From positions 1-64,000 of the forward strand of contig NZ_CALPCH010000013.1 of NCBI RefSeq assembly GCF_943193005.1: 64,000 bases of DNA. The letters are read 5' to 3'. Positions 53,339-62,132 of the stretch are shown piece by piece; the stretch's first letter is position 1; every line of letters begins with the position of its first letter. Origin of the DNA: Pumilibacter intestinalis. Lineage in GTDB: Bacteria > Bacillota > Clostridia > Christensenellales > Pumilibacteraceae. A program made the translations under genes and the position numbers. The notes below the pieces were generated by a model, which ran no database searches, was not told the DNA's origin, and saw only the letters and a list, made by a program, of their open reading frames with translations.

Positions 53339-53367
53339 ATTATACAACTTATTTTTTCAAAAAGCAA
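53339..53367 (-). promoter_or_regulatory. Promoter with almost no leader, for the AEC transporter
   Basis: Minus strand: TTGCTT (53367-53362), a 17-bp spacer and TATAAT (53344-53339), with the ATG at 53330. The predicted 5' UTR is 0-2 nt. Confidence 0.65.
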
Positions 53368-53404
53368 TTTTTTAACGCACAAATATAATTTCGGCGTTTT
53401 TTGT

Positions 53405-53434
53405 TTGACAGCCGCGCACCGAATAAGTTATAAT
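53405..53434 (+). promoter_or_regulatory. Promoter for the Na/Pi symporter gene
   Basis: TTGACA (53405-53410), an 18-bp spacer and TATAAT (53429-53434). The leader is about 110 nt, much longer than others here. Confidence 0.75.
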
Positions 53435-53474
53435 ATATATGTGGAAATTTGTTGTTCCGTGCTCAATTGTTCGA

Positions 53475-53519
53475 GACTTTTACCGAAAGTTTTTTTCGGT
53501 AGAGGTCTTTTATTTTTTT
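53475..53519 (+). terminator. Terminator inside the leader of the Na/Pi symporter gene
   Basis: ACCGAAA (53482-53488) pairs with TTTCGGT (53494-53500), extended weakly by GAC/GTC, followed by a T-rich run. It lies between promoter and start codon, so transcription is probably conditional. An alternative pairing of TGCTC (53459-53463) with GAGCA after the T run is possible. Confidence 0.65.
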
Positions 53520-53549
53520 AAGAGCAGACTATTAACGGAGATATAAAGT

Positions 53550-55211
53550 ATGGATACTGTACAAATCATAACGAGCTTGCTCGGTCTTGTTGCGGGCGTA
53601 GGCGTGTTTTTAATCGCGTGCAACATGATGAGCTCCAACCTCGAAGCTCTCGGGAGCGGCAGACTCAAGCGGCTGTTTGCCAAAACCTCCGAAAACAAGC
53701 TCGTGGGCGTAGGCGTGGGCGCGGCGGCAACCGCGGCGATACAAAGCTCGAGCGCAACCTCGGTAATGGTTATAGGCTTCGTGAACGCGGGCATAATGAC
53801 TCTTACGCAAGCCGCAACGGTTATATTCGGCGCAAACATAGGAACTACGATAACGGGTCAGCTCGTTGCGCTCGGCATGTTCGGCAACTCGGTTTCCACC
53901 TCGGTTATATTCGCGGCTTTGGCGGGTGTGGGCGCGTTTGTGTGCACCTTTGCCAAAAAGGACGCAACCCAAAAGGCGGGCGGCATTATGGCGGGCTTCG
54001 GCATGCTGTTCGTGGGTCTGGATATGATGAGCGGGGCAATGAGCTACTTTTCCGCTCTCGACTCGGTAAAAAACTTTCTCGCGCTTTTCCGCAATCCGTT
54101 TCTGCTCGTGCTCACCGGCGCGCTCATAACGGCGGTGGTGCAAAGCTCGTCGGTTATGACCTCCATGACCATAACAATGGTGGTTACGGGACTGATTTCG
54201 CTCAATCAAGGCGTGTACTTAACCATGGGCGCAAACGTGGGCACTTGCGTTACCGCGCTTATCGCGGGACTTACAAGCACGGTGAACGCAAAGCGCACCG
54301 CCCTTATACACATAATATTCAACGTGAGCGGCGTTGCGGTGTTTTTGATAGCCGGGCTTGTTATGGAACTGTTCGGCGTGAATTACGGGCGACTGTTTGC
54401 GGCTATGTTTCCGCACGCGCCGCAGTTGCAGCTCGCCATGTTCCACACGCTGTTCAACGTGGCAACCGTTGCAATGGTTTTGCCGCTCACCAAACTGCTC
54501 GTTAAAGTCGTTATAAAAATAATCCCCGAGAAAAAGACGAAATCCGAAAACGCGCTCTCGCTCAGGTTCGCCGAGGAGCACATGCTCAAAACCCCGCCCG
54601 TTGCCGTTCAGCAAACCAAGCGCGAAATATTGGATATGGCAAGTACCGCAATCCGCAATTTCGAAATATCTTGCGATATAATTTGTTCGCTTAATTACGG
54701 TAATATAGAAGAATTTCGCGCAAACGAAAACCGCCTCAATTTCGTAAATCACGAGCTTGCAAAATTCGTGGCAAAACTGCTCAAAGCCGACCTCGGCGAA
54801 AAAGACCGCATATATCTTTCCACCGTGTTTCGTTCGGTAACCGACCTCGAGCGCGTGGGCGATTACGCCGAAAACATCATAGAATACGCCGATAAACTAA
54901 AGGAAGCCGACTTGAGCTTTTCGCCCGAAGCCGTAGGCGAAATATCCGAGCTTAAGATGCTCGTGCGCGACTTGTTCGACAACGCCGTAACGGCGTACGC
55001 GGACTTAGACCGCAAGGCTCTCCGCGAAGCTCTCGCAATAGAGGAGAGGGTAGACGAAATAACCGAGGGTATGACCGAAAAGCACGTTGCACGCATGCGC
55101 GACGGCGTTTGTTCTCCCGAGGTGGGCACGCAGTATCTCTCGCTGACTGCCAACGCCGAACGCGTGGCGGACCACTTAATAAACGTTGCAAAAACCATAA
55201 AAGCCCTTTAA
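53550..55211 (+). CDS. Na+/phosphate symporter with PhoU-like domain (NptA family)
   Basis: A protein of 553 residues. The first 330 hold two inverted repeats of membrane helices with the family motifs A-I-Q-S-S-S-A-T and A-V-V-Q-S-S-S-V and G-A-N-I-G-T-T / G-A-N-V-G-T-C. The last 200 residues are a PhoU-like four-helix domain (R-S-V-T-D-L-E-R-V-G-D-Y-A-E-N). It imports phosphate with sodium. The start ATG follows ACGGAGATATAAAGT. The leader carries a terminator, suggesting regulation by an unknown signal. Confidence 0.94.
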   Translation: MDTVQIITSLLGLVAGVGVFLIACNMMSSNLEALGSGRLKRLFAKTSENKLVGVGVGAAATAAIQSSSATSVMVIGFVNAGIMTLTQAATVIFGANIGTTITGQLVALGMFGNSVSTSVIFAALAGVGAFVCTFAKKDATQKAGGIMAGFGMLFVGLDMMSGAMSYFSALDSVKNFLALFRNPFLLVLTGALITAVVQSSSVMTSMTITMVVTGLISLNQGVYLTMGANVGTCVTALIAGLTSTVNAKRTALIHIIFNVSGVAVFLIAGLVMELFGVNYGRLFAAMFPHAPQLQLAMFHTLFNVATVAMVLPLTKLLVKVVIKIIPEKKTKSENALSLRFAEEHMLKTPPVAVQQTKREILDMASTAIRNFEISCDIICSLNYGNIEEFRANENRLNFVNHELAKFVAKLLKADLGEKDRIYLSTVFRSVTDLERVGDYAENIIEYADKLKEADLSFSPEAVGEISELKMLVRDLFDNAVTAYADLDRKALREALAIEERVDEITEGMTEKHVARMRDGVCSPEVGTQYLSLTANAERVADHLINVAKTIKAL

Positions 55212-55257
55212 GGTTAACGAAAGTGTAATTTTTTGTCGAAAAAATTATTCGATATAC

Positions 55258-55286
55258 TTGCAAATGTGTGTGTATTGTGATATAAT
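55258..55286 (+). promoter_or_regulatory. Promoter of the TasA-like surface locus
   Basis: TTGCAA (55258-55263), a 17-bp spacer and TATAAT (55281-55286). A second TATAAT at 55298-55303 lies just downstream. Confidence 0.72.
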
Positions 55287-55343
55287 TTGCATACTGATAT
55301 AATGTGGGCTTCAATGGGAATAAGTTTTTAAGGAGGTGCGGCA

Positions 55344-56375
55344 GTGCTTTTTTTACGTAAACACGGCGCGAAAATGTTTTTTGCGATTGCGTGCGTGCTT
55401 TTTGCCGTATCTCTTTGTTTTTCCGCGTATTCGCTCGCGCAGTTCGTGTCGCACGCCGAGATAGACGGCGGCGCGGGTGCGGCGGGCATAAACTGCGGCT
55501 ACACGGTGAATAAGGGCGGCGGCACGTTTATAAACGCCCCGTTTATGCTCAAAGTATCCGAGGAAACCGAAGCCGTGCGCATGAACGACTGGGCGGAGTC
55601 GGAAATTACGGTATACAACAACGGAAAAGTCGGGCTTAAGTACGAGTTCAGTTTCGTGCTGTATTTGCCGCGCTCTTTGGCGGAATGCGCAATGTTTCAG
55701 CTTGTGGAACTCGAGGAGGGAAGCGAGGTGCAAACGGGCGGCATACAGCGCGTTTATCCGGCAGTTCGCGCGAGCAAGCTGTATATGATAGATACAGACG
55801 GCTCTCTGAAAGTTACCGACAGAACCGCGCCCAATGCTTACGCGCCGAACGGAGTGGAAATTCAAAACGACTACGCCGACTACATAGACCGAAACAAAGA
55901 GATAACCGTGGAAACGGGCAAGCCCGCGGCGTTTTCGGCGGGCGTTCAGCCGAGTAACGTAACGCGCACATATACAACGTATTCCGCCGAGCAGGCGGCT
56001 CGCTACGTGTGCCCCATAACTCTTACCGAAACGGAGGAAATCGAGTTTATACGCGTTACTCTCAATATAAGCGCGAAGGAAAGCCCGAGCGACTATGTGC
56101 TCGACGAAACCGAAAACGCCTCGAAACGGTTTTTGCTCCGCCTTTCGCTACGCGCGGCGGTGGACGAAAAAAACTTTGCGGGCGCGTGGGGAGATAACGA
56201 CAAACACGCGGGGCACGACGTAACCGTGCCCGATAAATACGGCGTTAGGTGGAACGGCAACGTGCTCGAAATAAAAGAGCCGGGCACGGACGAGTTCAAG
56301 CCCGTTACCGTGCAAACCTGCATGGGGCTTATTTCGCCGAGCAGAATGAGCGTTGTGTTCACTCAAAAATTGTAG
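55344..56375 (+). CDS. Exported TasA/camelysin-like beta-sandwich protein
   Basis: A protein of 343 residues. A signal segment (residues 12-31) ends with A-Y-S-L-A-Q-F-V, like the SipW-cleaved region of TasA. After it a beta-sandwich reads A-E-S-E-I-T-V-Y-N-N-G-K-V-G-L-K-Y-E-F, the pattern of TasA/camelysin domains in which a strand precedes N-x-G. Two Cys may form a disulphide. It has no C-terminal anchor. The start is GTG with an AGGAGG ribosome-binding site. It is the first gene of the locus that ends with SipW, so it is probably a SipW substrate; the family call is by pattern only. Confidence 0.7.
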   Translation: MLFLRKHGAKMFFAIACVLFAVSLCFSAYSLAQFVSHAEIDGGAGAAGINCGYTVNKGGGTFINAPFMLKVSEETEAVRMNDWAESEITVYNNGKVGLKYEFSFVLYLPRSLAECAMFQLVELEEGSEVQTGGIQRVYPAVRASKLYMIDTDGSLKVTDRTAPNAYAPNGVEIQNDYADYIDRNKEITVETGKPAAFSAGVQPSNVTRTYTTYSAEQAARYVCPITLTETEEIEFIRVTLNISAKESPSDYVLDETENASKRFLLRLSLRAAVDEKNFAGAWGDNDKHAGHDVTVPDKYGVRWNGNVLEIKEPGTDEFKPVTVQTCMGLISPSRMSVVFTQKL

Positions 56376-56388
56376 TTAAGGAAACGTA

Positions 56389-59300
56389 ATGACCGAGAAG
56401 AAAAACAAGACCAATAACGGAACGTATAAAATACTGTCGGCGGCGCTCGTAATCGCGTCGGCGGTATTGGTCGCGCTTTCTTTCGTCGCGTTTTCTTACG
56501 CGAAATACGTAACCGAAATAAGCGGCGGCGATTTGCCCTACGAGGTGCAAACTCCGTTCAGCGTAAAATCTCAGCAGGAGTTGTTCAACGCAATCGCGAG
56601 CGGCTACGGTTACGTGCGCCTTTCCAACGAGCTTGACGCGCCCATTATCATGACGGGCGACTCTCTCGACTTAAAATCCAATCTCACCATAGATTTGAAC
56701 GGCAAAGAAATACAGCGCAACAGCCGCGACAGCCTTTTGAGCGTGCCCGCGGGTACTACCTTTACGGTCGTTGATACCGCGGGGGGGGTGCTCTTTATAA
56801 TCCTATAGGGAGCGTTCTCACGCTTTCGGGCGGAGATATAAACGTATACGGCGGAATATTCGAGAGCGGACCTCGACCCTCCGAATATTTGGGAAATCTT
56901 TCGTCGTTTGCGAGCGAACTCAAAGCGCAGTCGGTAATAATCGAAAAGTGCGCCGATAATACGATAACACAGGGAAACATGCCCATTCTCACCATGCGCG
57001 GGAATGATGTTTCGCGATTGAAAAAAACGGGCAACGTGTATTTCGACAGCGCGTTTTCGCGCGACGGCAGCGGCACGGATTGCACCGTTACAGTACCCGA
57101 AGACACCTACTGCTACATGATTACGAGCGACTCTACGGGCGACTCCATGGGCGCGTTCGACACCTCCAAAACCGACTTTGTTTACAGCTATTACGTGAAT
57201 AAAGCCACGGGTGAGTACGCGGGCGCGGAAAAACCCGCAAGCGGCGAGTACTCGCAGGTTAAAGTTTTCGGCTATACCAAAGATATAGAAAAATCGCTCG
57301 AGCCGCAAACGGACGAAAGCGGCAACGTGGTTGCCGCCGCGCCCTACTATTCCGCCGTGTATATGGACGGCGGCGTTCTCAACGTAGACGTAACTGCGGC
57401 GTCGGACGTTGCCGACGGCAGCTTTTATTCGTATTTCGGCACCTGGTACAGCTCGTGCGTGTATATAAAATCGGGCACTATGACGGTGAGCACCTCGGGC
57501 GAGTTCGCAACGGTAAATCCGCAGGATTTGTCGGCGCACGTTAAAACCTATGGCAAGCCGACCAACTCCGCGCGATACGGCGAAGGCGCGTGCATTCTCG
57601 CCTCGGGCGGCGTGCTCGACGTTCAAAAGGTTCGCGCGGCAACCTCGTATAACGGTAGCATTATTTCCGTATCGGGCGGCGAGGTGCACATAAAAGACGC
57701 CAATCTGAGCAAGTATGCAACGCTTTCTCACGCAAACAGCCCGTTCGACATAGCCGATGAGGGCGGCGACGAAGAGAACGGAGTGGCATCCGAGTTTCCC
57801 GCAAACAGGCAGTATCGCGACGCGGCAATATTTATCAACGGCGGCACTTTGGATATTGCCGACAGTTCGATAAAAGTGTATAAAGATATCCCCAATACCG
57901 AAACCAACAAGACCACGTTCGGTATACTTTCGCGCGGGCGAACAGACGCACTTGCGAGCGGACTTTCGGGCAAAGGTGTGCAAGTTCTCATGCACGGCTC
58001 GCACTCTTACGGAATATTCGCAACTCGCGGCAAAGTGGAACTCGGTGCGAGCGAAACCCGCGCAACCCCGAGCAAAATAGTTATAGACAGCGACAACACT
58101 TGCTACGGCGTGTATGCCGTAAACAAAAGCAGCGACCCCGCGAGTGCGGTGGATATCTGTCTGCTCGGCGCGGATATAGAGGTAGGACCGCGCATAGGTC
58201 AGTCGGCGGCAGACCCTTTGGCAAACTACGGAACTTTGGATACGAGTACGTACGTGGGCGTTGCCCCTGCGGACTTAGACCCCGAATACGGGAGCGGCGA
58301 GAACGTGCACAAGCCCGCAAGCATAGGGGTGTACCTCGAGTGCATGGAAAAGTTCTCGGGCGGCAAAGTGGAGATTTACGGCGCAGACGTAAGTTCAAAA
58401 GAGGTGGGTGTTGCGGTTTACGGCGGCGAACTGAACTTTTATAACGAGGGCAGTATAAACGCATATAACGCGTCGGCGGCGGTTTTGCGCGGCGGTAACA
58501 TAATGTTTGCCGAAAACTCGAGCTTTGACATAAACTGCGAGATTAACCGAATTGACAACAGCGTTACCGCAAGCGACGGAACGGAAACGGAGTGCGGGGC
58601 ATATGCGATTGCGGCAAAATGGGCGGGAACTCATCGGTACAAGATATACATGCCGTGGCAAGACTCCCGCGTCGGCAAGCCCGTATATGCAAATACCAAC
58701 GCTATCTACGTGGTGGGCGGCAATCTCGACGTGCGCGGCGACAGTTTTAATGTGAATTTCAGAGGGCTTTACAACGATTTCGGCGACGAAGTTTACAATG
58801 TTGCGGGCGACCCTATCTATTTCGATAATTTCGTTGTGAAGAGTTTTGCCGTGGTTTGCGACGGCGGCAACGTATATATTAAAAAAGCGAATATAGCTAC
58901 AACTGTCGGCGGCGGCGTAAAAGTATCGGGCGGCACGATAAATTTGGGCAACGAAACCACTACTCGCAACGATATTATAATCGAAACGCGCGGAAAGGCG
59001 CACGGTAGAGAGGTGCGGTCCGCAAGTGCGTACAACGGAGACGCTACATGGAAATTTTTCGATAATTTGAGCGGCGGTTACGCGGTAGTAGCCCGCGGCG
59101 GAAATATAACGGTGTGGAACGGTACGTATACGGCGTCGTATTGCGACGCCATAGCCGCTACCAACGACGCGGGTTCGGAGCTTTCGCACATAGTGGTGCA
59201 CAACGGCGTGTTTACGGGAAAAATGGAGCACATAGGAGATGGATATTCCGCAAACGCAACGTCTGGACCTGCGAGTCATTACGGGCTGAAAGTAATGGGC

Positions 59301-60029
59301 GGCGCCGAAATGAATATATACAACGGCGAGTTCGACGGCAGAAACGGCGGCGGCATAGTGCGCGGCAGAAGCGCGGCGGCAAAAGATAAAGCCACGGTGA
59401 AAATTTATGCGGGTACTTTCGGTAAGCCTGTCGAAACCGAGCAAACGAAAGAAGGGCAAGACGGGTTTAATATTTACGAGTATTCCACTGTGCACTTCGG
59501 GGCATACACGAATGCCGAGTTGAATGAGCACGGGTACGATACTTTTGCAAAACGACAAGAGGCGTTAAGGGTATACGGCAACTTGTTCCCCATAGCGGTG
59601 AACTATTTAACGCCCAGTGACACTGAGGTAGCAGGTAATGCCGGTGCTATAGACAATGCCGCCCGCGTTTATTTATACTACGGCAAGTACTTTATTCGCA
59701 AGGCGTATTCGTGGGACAACAGGCGTTTCGGCATAGGTGCTATAAATCATCCTATGCGTGACGTTAAGTTCTTTATTTACGGCTATGGTAAAAACGTGTT
59801 TGCACAAGAGCGAGGATATACGTGGGCGGTGTCGCGTATTCGTTGGAATTTTGCGAGCGGCGGCGATATTTATCAAGCGGGTATGGGTGCTAATGATAAT
59901 ACGGGATTGTATAATACTTTCAGGGCAACCACTAAAAACGAATATTATTACAATTCGGCTTTGGGAGATGAACAAACAAAGCCTACCGAAAATCTCGTTT
60001 TGAGCGAGCATGTCAATAATGAAACATAA
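56389..60029 (+). pseudogene. Beta-helix-like surface protein, frameshifted at a G tract (phase-off or error)
   Basis: Two frames, 56389-56808 and the frame containing 56889-60029, join into one 1213-residue protein if the G8 run at 56781-56788 had nine Gs: the text then reads D-T-A-G-G-G-A-L-Y-N-P-I. The N-terminus has a signal segment ending S-Y-A-K-Y-V, as in TasA-like neighbours. The body shows many short strands with G-G-x-x-x-V/I turns (L-S-G-G-D-I-N-V-Y-G-G, V-S-G-G-E-V-H-I), typical of right-handed beta-helix or polymorphic surface proteins. No C-terminal anchor. In the given sequence it stops after 139 codons. A TTG at 56889 is not a convincing start, as conserved sequence continues before it. 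Confidence 0.8.
56781..56788 (+). repeat. Poly-G tract (eight), out of frame in the beta-helix gene
   Basis: Eight Gs preceded by GC and followed by TG. Nine would restore the frame, exactly the number found in the giant gene. A tag for phase variation or for homopolymer error. Confidence 0.95.
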
Positions 60030-60034
60030 AGCCG

Positions 60035-60290
60035 GTCATTGCGAGGAGCGCAACGGTTTAATGTCATTGCGAGGAGCGCAACGGTTTAATGTCATTGCGA
60101 GGAGCGCGTAGCGCGACGCGGCAATCTCAAACATGAGAAAGTATAATCGGCTGTACATGTTCCATGTGGGAGATTGCCACGCTCATTACATTCGCTCGCA
60201 ATGACTTGAATACCTCCCAACCCCGTCATTGCGAGGAGCGCAACGGTTTAATGTCATTGCGAGGAGCGCGTAGCGCGACGCGGCAATCTC
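60035..60290. repeat. Cluster G of hairpin repeats with truncated tandem copies
   Basis: A 28-bp half unit (GTCATTGCGAGGAGCGCAAC, then GGTTTAAT) occurs three times (60035, 60063, 60225). Full units with inner stem GAGCGCGTAGCGCG lie at 60091-60128 and 60253-60290, and one in opposite orientation at 60171-60205. The cluster fills the gap between the beta-helix gene and the next TasA-like gene. No gene lies in 60030-60395. Confidence 0.92.
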
Positions 60291-60395
60291 CCTCAATAGA
60301 AAAACATATATAAGGTGACACTGCGTGCGGGTAAGTTGCACTGCCTAATCCGCGCGCTTGCACAAATAAAAAAATTCCCAAAAGGAGAAGGAAAA

Positions 60396-61154
60396 ATGGA
60401 AGAAAAGAAACAACGCAGAAATAAGAGAATTCTCATTATTTCCGCAATGCTCGTACTGCTCATTGCATTGTTGTGCTTCGGCGGAACTACCTTTGCCAAG
60501 TACATAACAAGCAAATCGGCAGAAGCCAAACAGGTAACCGTAGCCAAATGGGGTTTTGTGGTAAACTCAAACGGCAATTTGTTTTCCGAGCAGTACAGTA
60601 AAGGTTCGGTTGTAGCGTCGGATGCTACGGGTATCGACGTTAAGGCTTCTTCGCTGCTTACCGTTGCACCCGGCACTTCGGGCTCGATGGAGTTTAGCAT
60701 TACCGGAAAAGCGGAAGTTTTGGCGCAGGTGTTTGTTGAGGCAAGCGGTACCGATATTTCGATAGCTCATCCCGAGTTCGGCACCTCAGGTGATGCAGGA
60801 TATTTGGCGGCGGGGACTTATAACCCGCTCAAGTGGACTCTTTCCCAAAAAGGTGACGACGGCAGCTTTACGCCTGTTACGGGCGTAAAGGACGTTACTT
60901 TGGCTACTTTTATTACCGAATTAAAGAAGTTGGAAACGGGCACTCCCATTACTATAGACACGACGATTAACGAAACGTACAAGATTTCGTGGAAATGGGA
61001 TTTTCATACCGACGACGCGCATGACGAAATAGACACGGTGCTTGCTTCGGTATCTAACGACTCTACTTTTACGCTCCCTACGGGATACAGCGATGCAAAT
61101 ACCGTTGCTACGTTTAATTTGAAAGTAGGCGTAAAGCAAGTACAAGCGGCTTAA
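60396..61154 (+). CDS. SipW-dependent TasA/camelysin-like protein
   Basis: A protein of 252 residues. A basic N-terminus, a membrane segment (residues 12-31) and G-T-T-F-A-K-Y-I form a SipW-type signal, as in TasA. The mature part starts K-Q-V-T-V-A-K-W-G-F and contains V-A-P-G-T-S-G-S-M-E-F-S-I, then K-I-S-W-K-W-D-F and D-E-I-D-T, all beta-sandwich. The ATG has a perfect AAAGGAGAAGG ribosome-binding site; frames extending upstream are rejected. The best ribosome-binding site of the locus and the following hairpin suggest it is the abundant subunit of a filament or matrix. Confidence 0.85.
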   Translation: MEEKKQRRNKRILIISAMLVLLIALLCFGGTTFAKYITSKSAEAKQVTVAKWGFVVNSNGNLFSEQYSKGSVVASDATGIDVKASSLLTVAPGTSGSMEFSITGKAEVLAQVFVEASGTDISIAHPEFGTSGDAGYLAAGTYNPLKWTLSQKGDDGSFTPVTGVKDVTLATFITELKKLETGTPITIDTTINETYKISWKWDFHTDDAHDEIDTVLASVSNDSTFTLPTGYSDANTVATFNLKVGVKQVQAA

Positions 61155-61169
61155 TTCTTAACAAAAAAA

Positions 61170-61222
61170 CTCGGGTTATGCGCGGTTTCCGAATGTGCGG
61201 AAGCCGCGAACGGGCCCGAAAG
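61170..61222 (+). promoter_or_regulatory. Long hairpin between the TasA-like gene and its neighbour
   Basis: CGCGG-TTCCG pairs with CGGAA-CCGCG, with an outer TCGGG/CCCGA stem. No T run follows. It is more likely a partial terminator or mRNA-protecting structure that lowers downstream expression. Confidence 0.55.
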
Positions 61223-61243
61223 CAAAAACGGAACACTTAATAA

Positions 61244-62125
61244 ATGAGTACGCAAATCGACTGCAATACCTATATTACGGAAGAGGAATTTTCCGGGGAG
61301 TTCCGTCGGCACGGCAACGTGCTTTACGATAAAAAGGGCAAACCGCTCGGGAGCGTATCGCGCAAGCGAATATGCGACCTAAACGGAAAAGAAATCGCAA
61401 AGTGCGTTAAAGAAGAGAAGATAACCGACGAAAACGACCGAAACGCGCGCGTAGCGGAGTATGCCTCCGAAACGCGTAATTTCAGATTGGTTTGCGATAA
61501 ACTTTATTTGCTCGGCAAGCAGGGTGAGGAGTGGCTCGGGAGAGTCGCGCGCACGGAGCGCAACGCAGTGCATATTGCGCTACTGAGCGTGCTCGCGTTT
61601 TTCCTTATCGCCACCGTTATCTTGATAACGCTTATCGGATTGCCCGTGGCGGACGGCGCAAATACTCTTCCGCCCGAACCCGACGACGACACCGTGCCTG
61701 TAATAGATATAACCGACGATACGGGCGCGTGGGAAGACGCGGGAGCTATAGGAATGTTCGGTTCGTCTTTGCGACCGGGCAGTAGCGGTCAATATAAGTT
61801 TACAATACATAATCCTCACGAAGACAAAACGCTGAACTATGCGTTTTGGATAGAGCCGCGATACGAGGGCGGCGTAACCGTGAGCGATTTTCCCATAAAG
61901 TTCCGTATAAAAATGAACAATCTCATAGTGGAAACGGAAGAATGGCGAAAGGTGGAAGACTTGAAACTTTCCGAACTTTTGCTTTTGCCCGCTTCCGAAC
62001 ACGCTTTCACGCTCGAATGGAATTGGGCGTTTGAGGGCGGCAACGACGAAAACGACACTTTGATAGGAGCCGACGGCGGCAAAATTTCACTTGTGTTGCA
62101 CGTTTCGGCACAAACAAAAGGTTAG
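61244..62125 (+). CDS. Type II membrane protein: cytosolic domain plus TasA-like ectodomain
   Basis: A protein of 293 residues. Residues 1-105 are cytosolic with a beta pattern (V-L-Y-D-K-K-G-K-P-L-G-S-V, then I-C-D-L-N-G-K-E-I). One membrane helix lies at about 108-130, followed by an acidic Pro-rich linker and a TasA-like ectodomain sharing S-G-Q-Y-K-F-T-I and F-T-L-E-W-N-W-A-F-E-G-G-N-D-E-N-D-T with the previous protein's corresponding segments. There is no cleavable signal. It could be the base or anchor of the filament. It is 7 nt before sipW. Confidence 0.78.
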   Translation: MSTQIDCNTYITEEEFSGEFRRHGNVLYDKKGKPLGSVSRKRICDLNGKEIAKCVKEEKITDENDRNARVAEYASETRNFRLVCDKLYLLGKQGEEWLGRVARTERNAVHIALLSVLAFFLIATVILITLIGLPVADGANTLPPEPDDDTVPVIDITDDTGAWEDAGAIGMFGSSLRPGSSGQYKFTIHNPHEDKTLNYAFWIEPRYEGGVTVSDFPIKFRIKMNNLIVETEEWRKVEDLKLSELLLLPASEHAFTLEWNWAFEGGNDENDTLIGADGGKISLVLHVSAQTKG

Positions 62126-62132
62126 CCTGTCT

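Noticed and set aside
56889-60029. Separate gene starting at TTG 56889
   Set aside because: Beta-helix-like sequence continues in frame upstream to the G tract, and no ribosome-binding site precedes the TTG; better read as one frameshifted gene.
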